From Ophiosphaerella korrae (taxonomy: Eukaryota > Ascomycota > Dothideomycetes > Pleosporales > Phaeosphaeriaceae): DNA of 64,000 bases. This document shows positions 1-14,730 of the stretch, piece by piece. The notes under the pieces were generated by a model. That model saw nothing but the letters and a program-made list of their open reading frames with translations. It was not told the origin of the DNA and did no database searches. How positions within the stretch are numbered: the first letter of the stretch is position 1; every line of letters starts with the position of its first letter. Both the position numbers and the translations under genes were made by a program. The DNA is taken from positions 1 through 64,000 of the forward strand of contig JALNQF010000221.1 in assembly GCA_028456385.1 (NCBI GenBank). Direction: 5' to 3'.

Positions 1-429
1 ATAGCTAAATATTATTCTACTAAGTATTAATACTAATAGATTATAGCTTATAAATATAAGTTTTTACTAAAAGTTTACTTTTATATCTTTTACTTAATAT
101 CTACTCTTTAAATAATTAGAATTAAGTATAACTCTACTATATTAATTTAACTATATATATCTAACTTATACTAAAAAATAATAGAAAACGATACTAAAAA
201 TAAAAAATTATTAAGCTTTAAAGTTAGCTTAAAAAAAAGTCCTCGAAACAGTTTAAATTCTAGCTCGCATCCGCTTAGTAATTAAAAATCGTAGTAGACT
301 AAAGTATAGACCCTAATATTTTCTTTAGGATTTATGTTCGCTTATATTTTTAGCTATTTTATTCGTAGAGTTATTACTAGTTGAAAACTATAACTTTTTT
401 TTAGGCTTTTTTTTCGTGTCACCCCACTA

Positions 430-3400
430 TATAATAAAGAAATACTCTTAATAGTTAAGTGTAATTAAAGGAAAACTATTCTAAGAACTTATAAGGTTTA
501 AGATAGTTTTCTCTATACTAGAGATAGAAAAGATAAAGATTAAAAATATAGTTATAGATATAATAATAATTAATAACAAACAAGAGATTATACTAGGAAT
601 ACTATAGTTATAGATAACTAACCTATACATTAACTAGAGAATAGGAAGAGTTAGCTACTATAAGATAGATATATTAAAAGCTAATATAAGTACCTATAAA
701 GGAGAATTCCTAGAAGAATATAAAAATTAGGAAGAACAACTTATAGAACCTAAAGACTACTTTCTAGAATATTAGCTATAAGACTTAGCAATAGAACTAG
801 AAGAAGGAAAAGACGTAAGATAGAGCCTAGTCTACTAAAAAATAGAAGAGGAGTTAAAAATTAAATAAGTATTTATATAGAACGTAATAAAGAAAAGATA
901 AATAAGAGAATCTAAATCCTTAGTAGTATATAGACTTATATTAATAGACAAAAAGAGAATAAGTAATAAAAGACCCTACGTAGATTTTAGAAAAACTAAC
1001 GTAGTTATAAGTAAAAACTAATACCCCTTACTAAAGATTAATAAAATACAAGATAGGCTATAAAAAGTAAAAATCTTTATAAAGCTAGATATCTAGAAGA
1101 CCTACTACTAAATTAGAATTAAAGAAAGTAATAAGTAGAAAATAGCATTTAGAACGCAATATAGACTATATAAATATTTAGTTATACCTTTTAGTTTAAT
1201 AAATGTACTAGTAGTATTTTAAGAAAAAATTAATACAATACTAAGAGAGTACTTAGATATATTTATATTTATATATTTAGATAATATCCTTATATTCTTA
1301 GAGATAGAAGATAAACATATACAATATATACACAAGGTACTAGAAAGGCTAGTAGAAAATAAATTATTCCTTAAAAAGAGAAAATACAAGTTCTATATAA
1401 AGGAAATAGACTTTATTAGATTTATTATTAAACTAGGAAAAATTAAGATTAACTTAGGAAAGATTAAATTAATTAATAAATAGCTAACACTAAAGAACCT
1501 AAAAGAAGTATAATAGTTTTATAGGTTAGTAAACTTTTATAGAAAATTAATAATAAGATAGTCTAAAGATATAGAACTAATATCTAGACTTATAAAAAAG
1601 ATATACTATTTAAGTAGATAGAAGAATATAATAAAGTATTTAATAAGATTAAAAGAAAGTTTATAGAAAACCTAGTTATTAGAATATATAACCTAGACCT
1701 ACTAGTAATAGTAAAAATAGACGTATCTAACTTAGTCTATAGTATAGCACTAATATAAGAAGACCTAAGGACTAAACAAGAATATTTAGTTAAATACTTC
1801 TCTAAGAAAATAAAGCTAGTAGAGCTTAACTACCTAATTTATAACAAGAAAATACTAGTAATCTATAAAGTATTTAAATAATAGAGAGTATACCTATAAG
1901 GAGTAAAATATAGAATAAAGGTCTATATAGATTATAAGAATCTTATAAGATTTATAATAAATAAAGAGCTATTATAATAATATATAAGATAGTAGGAATT
2001 CCTATTAATATTTAACTTAGAAATTATATATATAAATGTTAAGAGGTAGCTAGAAGATAATAGTACTTACTGTAGGCTATAGGAGATAGTAAAGGGATAA
2101 TAGATAGTATTCGATAGTACTACTAGTATCTAAAGGAGAATAATACTTACTTTACTCTCTTTATAAGTATCGAGCCTTTTATACGCCTATATAGCGCACT
2201 AGCCTTACTTTAGATTATAACTATATAATATTATAATCTTTAGTATATTAGCTCTACTCCTAACTTATACTAGAGTTTACGAGAGTCTTAAGTATTTAAC
2301 GAACCCTTGTTATAATAAAAGGAAAAGACAACTAATTAGTAGATACTCTTAGTAGAAGACTAGACTTATAAGAAGAAGTAAGCGCTACTAGTATAGTTCT
2401 AGTAAAAAATAAAGAAAGATACTTAGTCCTAAATATACCTAAAATAGCTACTATACTTAAAAGAACAAATAGCGAGCTAGATAAATAGATTTAGAAAATA
2501 ACGCAAGAAGCTTCTAAAGAAATAAAGAAACTAGAAATCTAAGAAGGATATGTATAAGCCTATAGAAGAATATATATTCTAAGAAAAATCTAAAGAGAAT
2601 TTATATAATAGTTCTACGAGCTACTAGTATATAGATACTAGGAAATTAAGAAAATGCTAAATAGGCTCCTAAGAGACTACTATATCCTAAGAGTAAGATA
2701 ACTAGTAGAAGAAGTACTACAAGACTATATAGAATACTATAGAAATAAGTATAATAGATATATACTATATAGAATATTATAACTAGTTAAAGTACTAAAG
2801 TAACTTTAGAGAATAATAATAATAGACTTTATTATAAAGTTACCTAAGTTAAAAGACCTAATATTAAGAACTAAGTATAATAGAATTCTAATAATAGTAG
2901 ATAAACTTATAAAGTATATATACTTTATACTATATAAAAAAAAAAGTAGAATAGAAGTTACTATATATTAAGTCTTAAAAACTATAATAAGTTAATATAG
3001 AATACTAGACAAGATAATTATAGATAAAGATATATAATTTATATTAAAACTATAGAAAACGATAATAGCGTAATTAGGAATACAATACGTAATATTAATA
3101 GTATACTATCTATAAATAGATAGATAGTTAGAATAAATAAACTAAATAGTAGAATAGTACTTAAGATACTACCTTAACTATAACTAGAATAATTAGGTAT
3201 AGTTACTACTTATAGTATAGTTAGTATATAATAGCGTAAAGAATATAGTAATAGAAGTATTATCTTTCTTTGTAAACTATAGATTTAATCCTAATATATA
3301 CTAGATACTAAGAAATATAAAGTTTTAGACTTTATAAAGAGAGAACTTTGTAAATAAAATAATAGAAATATATAATTAACTAAGACAAGATATAGAATTC

Positions 3401-3950
3401 TTATATAATTAAATAGTAAAATACTATAATAAGAAATATAAATAGGGACCCTAATTTAGAGATAGAAAAAAAGTATAGTTAGTATAAAAGAATATTAAAA
3501 GTAAACAATTAAGTTTAAAACTAGATTACGTAAAGATTAGACTATACAAGATTAAGAAGAAAGTTATACTAGTTATATTTAAACTAAAACTACTAAGTAA
3601 AATAAGGATATACCTAATATTCTATATAGTACTACTAGAATAAGTACTACAAAACGTAGTACTACTAGTATATAAAGTAGACACGTATAGAGAATAAGAG
3701 GAATAAGAAGTAAAAAAAATCCTAGTATATTAGTTCTATAATAGAAGGAACTACTACCTAGTAAAATAGATAGGTATAGACAAAAAAGGGTAACTATAAG
3801 AGGAAATATAAGAACTAGAAGATAACCTTAACTCCTTTAAGAAACTAGAGGACTTATAAAGTTAAAATCCTCTAGACTACCTTATAGTAAACTAAGAAAA
3901 TCTTCTAGACTACTTTATAGCAAACTAAGAAAATTAATATTACTAGCGCT
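430..3950 (+). mobile_element. Degenerate Ty3/Gypsy chromovirus (pol relic)
   Basis: Read through the stops, the plus strand keeps the domain order of a Ty3/Gypsy chromovirus. Near 595-650 is a relic of the post-protease motif LGMPWL...NPxINW. At about 1150-1300 lies the reverse transcriptase core, where YLDDILIFS appears as YLDNILIFL (1274-1300). At about 1690-1830 is an RNase H-like stretch. At about 2815-2940 the integrase segment DFI-KLPK...ILIIVDKL-KY is readable. At about 3720-3860 is a chromodomain remnant (YYLVKxIG...LEDNLNSFKKLED). The substitutions are mostly G-to-A and C-to-T. No LTR pair was found for it, so the ends are approximate. It is not functional. Confidence 0.8.
3865..3932. 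repeat. 33-bp tandem duplication
   Basis: Two adjacent copies of a 33-bp unit, containing tctagacta and aaactaagaaaa, lie directly after the chromodomain relic. They differ by a few C/T changes. They may mark the 3' end of the chromovirus polyprotein. Confidence 0.5.
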
Positions 3951-5075
3951 AAATAAAGAGGTGTTAGAAACGCCTAACGTAATAGAAGCTAGAATAGCCT
4001 TTATAGCGTTTTTAAAGTCTATCTTAGCCTCTAAGGTATAAGACTATTTAGATAATTTAGTATTATTATAAGCCTTTATCTTACAAAGACGCTTAATATA
4101 AGAATAAAGATCTACTAGCTTATAAAGAGTTAGCTTATACTTAGCTTTAGCCTCTATAAGCTATAACAATAGTATTTCTTAAGCCTAGTTAATAGCTTGC
4201 TCTATACAACTTAGTAAAAAGAGACTATATAGAAATTAAGTACTTATATTCTATAAGAGAAATACTTAAAAGTGTATACTTATATTAAATATTAGCAAGA
4301 ATATACTTATTATAATATTTACTATCCTTTAAAGATATAAGATAAGTAAGCTTTAACTAAGTATAATAGATATAAGGAAATATTTTAACTCTATTATAAG
4401 TAACCTAAGTAATAAAGAGTTTATTATATTAGGAGCGAGAAGATATAGAGAATAATAAACTAGAGATAAATAAAGAAACTAGACTAATAACTTTAGCTCT
4501 AGAATAGAGGAATAAAAACCTACCTAAGAGGGAGAATAGTATTATAGCTATAATAAGGAAAAACTAATTAGAACTAATTAGCCTTACTATAGATAACAAT
4601 AATATATATAACCTATAAGGTAATAAACTAATTAGGAGACTAACTATAATAGGGATACGTAATAAATTCGTAATTCGCGATCTTAGTAAATACGAAGTAC
4701 GAAGTAGGCTAAGAGATTATAGGTATATAGTTAGTAACAATACGTATTATTAAGATAGTATTAGTAATTTAATTATTAACTATAAGCGATAATATATTAA
4801 TATTGCAAGAATTATTCTATTATTATAAGCCTATTATAAATTATAATATAAACCTTTACTATTACCTCTTAATCTACTAATACCTAGTAGTTACTAGGAA
4901 GTTAACTCTAGTGCCCCTATTACATATATAGCGCCTTTAGTAATAAGTATTAGTAGTAGTATATTACTAATAGTTTTTATTGCCTCTATTATATTAACAA
5001 AATTATAATTTGTCTTACTTATACTACTTTATTAGTAGTTCTAATTAAAAGTTATAATCTACTATTATAGTAAAG
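3951..5075. other. RIP-type spacer between two retroelements
   Basis: About 1.1 kb of TA-rich sequence between the chromovirus relic and the 5' LTR of the next element. No recognisable domain, gene or terminal repeat was seen. Confidence 0.6.
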
Positions 5076-5328
5076 TATTATAAAGAAAAGAATAGTAAAA
5101 AGGGGGTAAGTAGCTACTAAGGAAATACAAGTACTAAGGGCTTATAAGGAGGTAAACTATTAAGGAAGAGAAGTAGAAGAAGGTAGCTAATAAGCCCTTA
5201 GGTTGTAGGATATAACCTATAGGAGAGTAAATAATATTTAGAGTTAGATTAGCTAATAAAGTTTAAGATCTCTAAGACTAATAAGCTCTTAGGCTCTAAA
5301 TCTATATTAGGTATACAACTCTATAATA
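5076..5328 (+). repeat. 5' LTR of the 11.2-kb element
   Basis: It aligns without gaps to 16046-16298 at an offset of 10970. Most differences are C-to-T or G-to-A, with this copy carrying the mutated state, for example ctataata where the 3' copy has ctacaaca. The start TATTATAAAG is probably a mutated TGTTGTAAAG. Confidence 0.8.
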
Positions 5329-5395
5329 AATAGCAACTAACGTAAAACTTAAACCTATAACCTTAGCCTTAGGAGCGCTAGCTTACGTACTATTA

Positions 5396-5570
5396 TATAA
5401 GGTATAGAAATAGATATAGGAATAGATAGGTATAAAAATAGATATAGGAATAGATAGGTATAGGAATAGATATAGGAATAGGTATAGGAATAGGCACAGG
5501 AATAGGTATAGAAATAGGTATAGGAATAGGTATAAGAATAGGTATAGAAATAGGTATATATATAAAACTA
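5396..5570. repeat. 12-bp minisatellite
   Basis: A run of imperfect 12-bp units of the type ggtataggaata (variants ggtatagaaata, gatataggaata), about 14 copies. It lies just inside the 5' LTR of the large element. Confidence 0.75.
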
Positions 5571-8500
5571 AGGATAAGCTAACTTATTTTATATAAGAAT
5601 AGGTATAGTATAAGTATAAGTATAAAAATAAGAATACGCTATAAATATATAGAGCCTAAGACCTAAAGGGCTATAGGTCGTATAAAAAGTAGGTAGCGTA
5701 ACTAGCTAAAAATAAAGAAGCTAATAGGAAATATTAGAGAAGCTCCTAATAAGCCTTTAGGTACCTAATAAATAGCTAGTAGAAGTATAGATAATAAGAA
5801 TATTAAAATAGAAAAATAACTAGCAAGAAAATAGTAAAGATAGAATAGAATAATAAGTAGTATAGTAAGAAGAAATAGCTTAGTAGTAGTAAGTAGTATA
5901 CTATAATTATAGATAAATAACGTATAAAGAGAGAAGTAAAAGAAAGAATATTATAAAGTAATTCTAAGCTATAAGATCTAACCTATTATCTAATAAAGAG
6001 ACTATACTAAAGCTATCTCTTTACTAGCTAAGAACTTCCTTATATAACTTAAGACTCCTAAACCTAATACCTAAAGGACTATAGGATACACCTAAAAGAA
6101 TTAGTATACTAATAATAGATAATAGCTTTACTATCTTAAATATACTTTAACTAATAATTAAGATATCTTTAGAGATATTTAGCTAGCTTATAGTAGCTAT
6201 TAAAATAATAGTAGAATAGAGTAGTAGAGTATATATTAGCGAACAAAACCTATTTATAGATAAGAAGTTTAAGTTTACTAGTACTAATATAATAGAGTTT
6301 CTAGATAGTATTAAAGAACAAGTAATTTTTTATAGATAGCTTATTAGAGACTAGATTTATAACGTTATTACGTTTAGTAATAAGATAAGAAAAGATATTA
6401 TTAAATAAAGTATAACTAAGTTTGTAAAAGTAGAGAAAGCTAAAGATTAGGCGAAGGTTAGAGAAGTAATAAGAAATAAGTTCTAAGGGTCTAATAAGGT
6501 ATAACAAAAAGAGATAGAAGAAGTACTCTAAACTTAGCTATAGTAATACTTACTTATAGATAACCTCTCTCTCTAAGACTACCTTAATAACTTTAGCCCT
6601 TAGTTTATAAAGTACTAGAGAGTAAAAATAATTATAGAAGCTATAAAGAAATACTACTTAGTAAAAAGACTTAATAAGTACTACCTATAAAAAGTCTTTA
6701 ATAAATATAACCTAAGTAATAAAAATATAGAAGACTTTAACTTTTAAATAATCTAGAAGTACTTTAACTAGCTAGTATAGAGAGACTTATAAGTAGAATA
6801 TTTTAACTTAGCCTTTAAGGGAACTATAAGCGCACTAAAGCTTATAAGCTATAAGAAATAGCTATATATAATACTTAAAGGAATATTTAGGCCTCCTAAT
6901 ATAAAGCCTATACCTAACTCTTATAACTAGACTTAAGGATAGAGGGGAGTCTAAATACCTCTAGAAATAGAAGTTATATAATTAGAAGTTAATAATCTTA
7001 TAGAATACTTTAAAATAATAAAACTCTAAGTAATTACTCTTATAGCTATAAATAACCTAAACACTAGAGCCTAAGAACTTATCTAGCTACTAGAAGTATA
7101 CTTAGTTATAAAAAGATAAATTAAGGTAAATAAGTATCTATAAACTCCTTAGGCTATAGTAAACTTATAGTTAGTAATACCTTTTACAATAAAGCTATAA
7201 TTTTAAAAAAACCTTCTACTACTATTTTAGAATAACGTAGGACCTTAGTATTAGAATAACATAGTAGGTATAAGTTTAGACTTTTGTAGTTATATTAGGT
7301 ATAGAGACTTAAATTACTACGTTAATAACTACAAGGAAAGAAAAGCTTTAATACTTAATAGATAGATTTAGTTTAATCTAGAAACTAGAAGATACTAATA
7401 AGGTATAGAGTAAACTTACTAAGAGTTTATTAAATAGATTAGAGTAAGAGGTAACTAGAATAATATAATAATCTAGTATATCTAGTAGAGAATACGAGAC
7501 CTAAAGTATAGAGAAATAGACCCTTAGGTAACGCTAAACCTTATAATATAATAGCTAGTATAGCCTTAGATAATAGTAGTAATAAACTTACTTAAGAGTA
7601 TAATAGACAATTTAGAAGAAGATAGAATAGTAAGCGTAGAAGAATATAATAGATTCTAGATATAGTAACTAAAAATAAAAGAAGATCTAGTAAAAGAAGA
7701 TATTACTAAAACTATATATATTACTATAGTAGGGTTTAGGACCTAAAGGCCCTTAGTACTTATTCTAGCTATATAAAATAATTACAAAAAAGAGACTAAA
7801 TTCTTTAAATCTAAGTAGACTTAATTTAATAATATAGAAATAGAAATAGATCTAGAATAACCTCTTAAAAAAATAGATAAATAAAAGAACTACGTAAAAA
7901 AGCTTAAGTAGATTAATACCTTAGAACTAAATACTAAAGAGGTAATATAAAAAGTTATAGAAGTACTAGTATTTCTACTTATATAAATACTCCTAGCTAA
8001 TATACTAGACTTTCTTAAGAAGCTTATAAAGCCTACTTTTATAGTAAATAAGTTAGAAGAGTTTATAAATATAAGAGTAATAGTAAGTATAACTAAAGAC
8101 TTAGGAGAGACGCTTTAGAGCCCTAAGAGACTACTAGTAGCTCTATCCTAGAATAGCCCGTACTTATACGTAATAAATACTAATATTCTTAACTAAGTAA
8201 TAGTAAAAGCTATAAATAGAAAAATTGTTAGGTATAGAGCTTATAAACTCTTAGGCTCTTCTACTAAAGTACTTCTTATTATACTTATATACTTTACTAG
8301 TTTTATAGCTAATATAAATATAGTAAGAGAGTACTTAGAATATAACTAACCTAGTAGGATTAAAAGACTTAGAAAAGAATACCTAAAAGTAATAATCTAG
8401 GTCTATAGGACTAGACTACTAGCCCTACTTAACTTAAGAGTAGAACTTAATATAATCTACCTTAAAATAGCTCTAGCTACTAGCTTAAGTATAACTTCTA

Positions 8501-11500
8501 TACCTAAAGAAATAGCTAGAGTATAGCTAGTTACTATAAATAGAGTAAAAGAGTCCTTTAAAGAGATTGTATAAAGCGTACTAGTTATTATTAGAAGTAT
8601 TAAAGTCTAGTCTAACTTCTTTATTATAAGAGGTCTCTCTTACCTAATAATCTTTAGGAACCTATTTATAATAGATTATTAATACTCTTTTAAATAAGAA
8701 GATAATAGCTAAATATACTATAAAGTTTAGTTAAAAAATTAAAATACTTTTATAAAGTTTATAGTAATATTTAATAGAATAGAAAGTATAAGATAGATAA
8801 ATATAATAATAATAGAAAAACTAGTAAGAAACTCTACTACTAAGAGTAGAGTTCTATAAATAGATACTTAGAAAATAGAGAAATAAGAAAGAGACACCTA
8901 GAGAACTATTAGTAGTACCTAGTATCTATACTAGGAATTATAGAATAATCTATAAGTAGATCTAATAATAATAAAATAAGCTAGTATTTCTCTAAATAAA
9001 AGTATCTTAAAAATCCTAGAAGACCTTATAAGGATATAGAAATAAGTAGAAAGAAGAAAATAGATACTTAAGAGCTTATTAAAGATAGAACTATAATTTA
9101 AGCTAAATACTATATATAAGTTAAAAGGTAAAAAAGTATAGCTAGTCTATAACTCTTTAGTATAGCCCTACTAGGTAGAAGGTTAATTAGACTAGAAAGT
9201 AAAAGTAGAACTTAGGTAGCTAGTAAACAATAACTAAAGCTAGAAATAATTCTAATAATATATTACTAACAAGACTACTCTCTTTTCTATAGGTACTTAG
9301 GTTATAGAAGAATAGCTAGTAAAAATAAAGATTGCTAACTAGCTATAGCTAAGAAAAAAAAAGATACTAATTAAAGTTTTTCTATATTAAGAAGCTACGT
9401 TAAGCTTTAACTTTATAGAATTAGGCTATATCTACTCTAATATTATCTTACTAGTTTAAATTAATATAGTACTTTATAAGGCCTAGAAAGAAGATAGCTT
9501 CTCTATACTTTATAAACTAAGAGAAGTAGTTAATAAGATAATTTAGGAATAGTTAGACTAAGGGGTCCTTAAATTAAGTAAAAGCCTATATAGTAACTCT
9601 TAGTTCTTAGTAAAGAAAAAGGACTAAGGATACTAACTTATTAATAATACCTAGCGCACTAATAGTGTAACTATTAGAGACGTTAACTTACTTCTAAACC
9701 TAGATAAATTCTTAGAAGAATTTATAGGTTACTACGTTGTATCTTTAATAGACTTCTTCTCTAGATATAATTAAGTAAAGCTCTATTAAGACTCTAGACT
9801 ACTTATAGTATTTTATACACTAACTTATAGACTAGTATAGTAATATACTCTACTTATAAGTACTATAAACTCTATTACTAAGTTTATACAAGTAGTAACT
9901 AAAATCTTATAAGAATTAATTCTAACTAGCTATATATTATATATAGATAACATTATAGTAAAAGGCCTAAAAATAGACTATAACTTAGACTTACTAGAAC
10001 CTAAGATCTAAAGGTTTATTAGCGAATATATTATTAATATAAATAAAGTTTTATATAACTTTAAGAGGGCTAGTACTACTACTTTAGGTCTTAAATTAGA
10101 TTAGTACTACAACTCTATAGAGATTATAAGGTATATAGTAGATAAAGAGGGCTAGTACTTAGCTAACAAGAAGGTCTAAAAGATAATTAAATAGCTAGCC
10201 TATAGATCTCTAAGAGAAGTCTAAATATTTATTAGCCTTTATATATACTATAGAATCTAGATTAAAGGTTTTACTAAGATAGCGATACTACTATTTAAGC
10301 TACTAAGGAAGAATAAAGAATTTAAATAGAGTTAAAAAGCTTTTCTTACTATAAATAAATTAAAAACTTAACTAACTAGTATACTAGTATTAGTCTCTAT
10401 AGACTATAGTAAGCCTATTAAACTAATTATTATATTAGTTAATAGAAGTAAAAAGGGTTAGAGCGTAGTACTCTAGTAAGAAAACCTAAAGGGCTATTAG
10501 AATATAGTATACTATAAATTAGGAGTATAGTTACTTTTAGAGCGTAACTAGGATTCTAAGAAATATAAGTATAAAGCTATACTACTAGTACTTAAAAAAT
10601 TCTACTTATAAATCTATAGAGTTTATTTTATAGTAGAAATAAATACCTATATACTTATAGATTAACTTAATTAAAGCGCTAGCGACCTCCTAGAAGCTTT
10701 AATTACAAGATAGCTCGCCTTTCTAAATATATAGGAATTTAATATAAAGTACGTAGCTAGGAAAAAGAACGTAGTAGTAGATACTCTCTTAAGGTAACTA
10801 GAGCTACTAGGATAGTAGCTACTAAAAGAGCTTAAAGAAGACGTAGAAGAATTTATAAACTACTATCTAGGGTCTATAACTTTTATCTTGCTATAGATAA
10901 GCCTTTAGGACCTAGAATTTATATACTTAAAGATAGAAATAGACCTAAGCGTACTAGACACTCTAGAAACGCCTTTTCTACGTAATATTACTACGCTCTT
11001 AGTATTATAAGCCTAGTAGTTTAATAAATATAATAATAGACTCTAAGAAGCTATAGATTATATAATTAGGCTAAGAAAAGAAAGTAAAGAATAGTTTAAT
11101 ACTAAAAGGACGTTACGTATAAAAGATATACCTAAAGGAATATTAGTACTTATTTAAGACTTATTTAGTAACTAGAATAAATCTAGATAGTAGAAACTCT
11201 AACCTTAGTAGAAGGGCCCTTATTAAGTTATCTAGTTATATCTCTCTAGATAGTACTAGCTTACTAACCTAGATAGTATAAAGTTTAGAAACTATACTCT
11301 AAGAGTAAGAGTAGTAGAATTCTACTAGTAAAGCTAGTAAGAACTAATAGATATTTTAGAAAATTTAGAGCTAAAAGCTAAAGATTTTATAGTTAAATAA
11401 AAAGAAGAGTAAGCTTTACCTAACGCTAAAGAGTAACCTAAAGGAGTATTAGATAAACTAGTACTAATAGAGCTAGTATTTAGAAAGTAAAGTAGGCGAG

Positions 11501-13139
11501 TATAAGAATAATATAGATAGGACTTACTATTACTAGTATAAACTTATTAGCTATAATTAGTTTAAATCCTAGTATAAAAGCCTAAATTTAATCTAGCTAA
11601 CTTTAAATTCTTTATATAAAAGGAACCTAATAAGGAGATTAATCTTAGCTAAAGATTAGCTAAAAATTTTAAATAGGGGAGGGAATAAGTAGGTATTATA
11701 AGTAAATAGGAGAATTAGCAATAAGAGGAAAAGAACTTAGTTAATTTTCTCTAAAAACAAACAACTAAAGAGGCCTTAGTACTTAGATACTAAGAAGAAA
11801 AACTTTATATTACTTATTATTACTAATTACTATCTTTAGAACTAAAAGAAGAAGCTTAAGTAGTAAGAAGACTTCTAAGACTAAACCTAAGTAGCTAAGA
11901 GTAAATACTACCTAGATAATAAGTATAATAGTAATCCTAATTCTAAAGCTAAAGATCTTAAAGTAAAAAGCTAGAAGAATACTAAGGAAGTAGAAAGAGT
12001 ATAAAAATAAGAGACTAAGGGCCCCTAAAAAGAGAAGTAGAAGAGCCTAAACCTATTATATTAAATTAAGAATAGACTAGAGTAGAAATACTACTACTAG
12101 AAAGTAGAGCGCGAAGAGGAGAAGTTAAAAGAGTAGCTAGATAGTAGCTAGAAGTAAGAGTAAGAGTAGTAAGAGACTTAATAAGGTATTTATAAGTATA
12201 TCCTAAACTCTTATTAAGACTTAGGTAACTTATATCTAATTCTAGGTTAGTAGAGTAAAAAAGGTGTAAGGGCGTACCTTATAAAACCTAAGGAGCTAGT
12301 AGTTAATAGAGAGAATTTAGAGTAGTATAAAAGCTTAAAGGTAAGCTAGAACTACTAGAAGAAGTACTTTAAAGGTATTTACTAATACTAGAAAAAGATA
12401 AAGAGTAGAGAGAACTAGAGAAAACCTAATAAATAAGGGCCTTATCTACTATAGAGAAAATAGTAGGTAAAGAATTATTAGACTTACTCTTAAGTATAGT
12501 ATAACTCTAGAGACGCTAGCTATAAGCTTACTAGTAAAAAGGATTATTAGTAAGGCTATAAAGATAGCTAGAAGTTTTAGAGTTATTATCTTTAGGTTTA
12601 TCTATACTATATACTACTAGGCGAGCCCTAAGCTTATAAGGACGTACTAGCTTACTAGGTATTATAGGAAGATACTTATAGGCTACTTAATAACTTAGAG
12701 AAACGTTTTAGTAAATAAGATACTAAATATTAGCTACTATAGTATTACGTATAAAGGGCGTAGTAATAAAGTAGCTAAAAAACTAAGTAGCTATAGAAAT
12801 AAAAGTATTAGCGTAAGTATACTTTTACTTAAAGAGCTTAGTAATATAGTAGTAATCTTTAGTAAAACTCTTAACCTAAGAAAGTACTTACTTGTATTTA
12901 GCTACTAGACTACTAAAAACGCGTTAGCTAAGCTCTAAAGGACTATTAAGATAAGATTAAGTAAAAAGAAAAATAAAGTTAAAGACTTACTTAACCTATA
13001 ATTATAGCCCTAAATATAATAATAAATATAAGAGCTATTAAAGTAGATAATACTTTTATTATTAAAGAAAATAGAGTATCTAATACTACTACAAATATAG
13101 GTAGTATAGCTACAATTACCTTCTTCTTTAGAACTATAA

Positions 13140-13570
13140 TGTTACGACAGTAACAAGGGAAATACAGATGGAACCAATCAGCCCTACGACTGAAGGATCG
13201 AGCTCTTATGAACACGAAGAATACGAACATGATTGGGAAACCACACATAATTGGGACACCTAGGGTAATCCGTGATCTGTAGACTCTTGGCGTCGACAGA
13301 TCACAGATCAAGGTGATCCGCGATCTATTGTTCTTGGCAGTAACAGATCAACAGATCAGGACAGGTATATAGTTAGTAGCAAAGCGCATCATTAGGATGG
13401 CATCGGCAATTCAATCCTTTGACCACAGAACGCCAATACAAGACAGTTGCAAAACATCTTCTATTGTTCATAGTTATTGCAGATCCCCACACGAACTTTT
13501 GTCATCACCTCACAATCCACCAACCCTTCCAAGACAGGTACCTGTAGTCGACGACAGGAGGCCCGTTACA
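13140..13570. mobile_element. Un-RIPped 431-bp solo LTR with TATAA target duplication
   Basis: The sequence begins TGTTACGACAG and ends GGCCCGTTACA, giving the TG...CA ends and short inverted termini (TGTTACG/CGTTACA) of an LTR. It is flanked on both sides by TATAA (13135-13139 and 13571-13575), a perfect 5-bp target-site duplication. Unlike its surroundings it has balanced base composition and many CpA and TpG steps. No internal retroelement sequence is attached, so it is a solo LTR left by recombination. The short open frames inside it are not taken as genes. Copia versus Gypsy origin cannot be decided from the LTR alone. Confidence 0.85.
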
Positions 13571-14560
13571 TATAAGCTATAGCCCTATTAGAGCCTAGTA
13601 GTAGTAGCCCTAGTAGTAAGGCCCTATAAGAGCTAATAGTCTTCTAAGTATACTAACTTACGTAGACTATAGCTTTATAATAAGCTTATATCTTTTAAAG
13701 ATTATTAATTAAAGAAGGATCTTATAAGTATATAGCCTAAGTAGCTAAAAAGTCTTAAGTAGGTATCTCTTAACTCTTATAATAGCGTACTTAATAGTAT
13801 AGCTAGTAGAAGAGAGACTAAAAGCTATTAGAAGTATAAAAGAGGCTATTAAGGTTATAGGAATAAATATTATAGAGACTATTCTACTAGTAAGCCCTAT
13901 TCTTATACTTATTATAGTAAGTATATATAAACTCTTAGATAAAAGAAAGAAGCTAGCTAAAGTTATACTCTTTAAAAATATTAAAAGCTTAGTTAAAAAG
14001 GTTATAAAGTAAGTTAAGTAAAAGAGAGTAGTTAAGAAAATAAGTAATAACTAAGAGAAAAGTGTAGTTAGTAAGACCTAAGAGCCTATAGGTAAAAAAG
14101 ATAGATACTTACTTTTATACTAGAAATAATACATTATAGAAATAGGAAAGAAAGCCTTACTCTTAGTTTAATAGTAACCTAAAGGTAGTCTACTTAGGTT
14201 ATAAGGTAGCTAAAAAGGATTATTACTACTATAGTTACTCTAGCTAAGCTAGCTAGTTATATAGGACCTAGGTTAGAAGTTAAAGGTAGCTATAATAATT
14301 AAAGTAGAAAGTAAATAAGAAAATAGAGCTAAGAAACTAGTAAGAGAGTATAGAGTAGCTAAGATAAGCTTAAAGAAGAGAAGAAGAAAATAGAATAAAA
14401 AATAGGAAGATAAAGTTTAAGTACGCCTTTAGAGAGTATTTATAACTTTACTAAAAATTGTAAAAGTAAATAACTATAAGAGCCTAACTACTAGTAAAGA
14501 CGTTTAAATATAGAGCCTAAGGGCCCTACGCTAGCTTAACTAATAAATATATATATATAT

Positions 14561-14730
14561 ATAAGGCTAGGCTCTATACTACTAGACTAGATATAACCCT
14601 AAAAGAAGTATAGTATACCTAATAGGTATACTAGGTATAGAATAGTATATATATATACTAGAGATACTTGTAGTAGGCCTAGGGCTAGCTTATAGCTAGC
14701 TAAGGGTTGTATAGAAAAGTACTTATAATA
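14561..14730 (+). repeat. 170-bp direct repeat, copy 1
   Basis: It is nearly identical over 170 bp to 15045-15214, with only scattered C/T and G/A differences. The two copies enclose about 314 bp. This arrangement resembles a small TRIM-like or LARD-like element, or an old LTR pair. Confidence 0.7.

Noticed and set aside
13397..13582. 61-codon plus-strand frame and a 106-codon minus-strand frame (12991-13311)
   Set aside because: They lie in or straddle the solo LTR; open frames are expected because this is the only un-RIPped DNA there. No protein motif.
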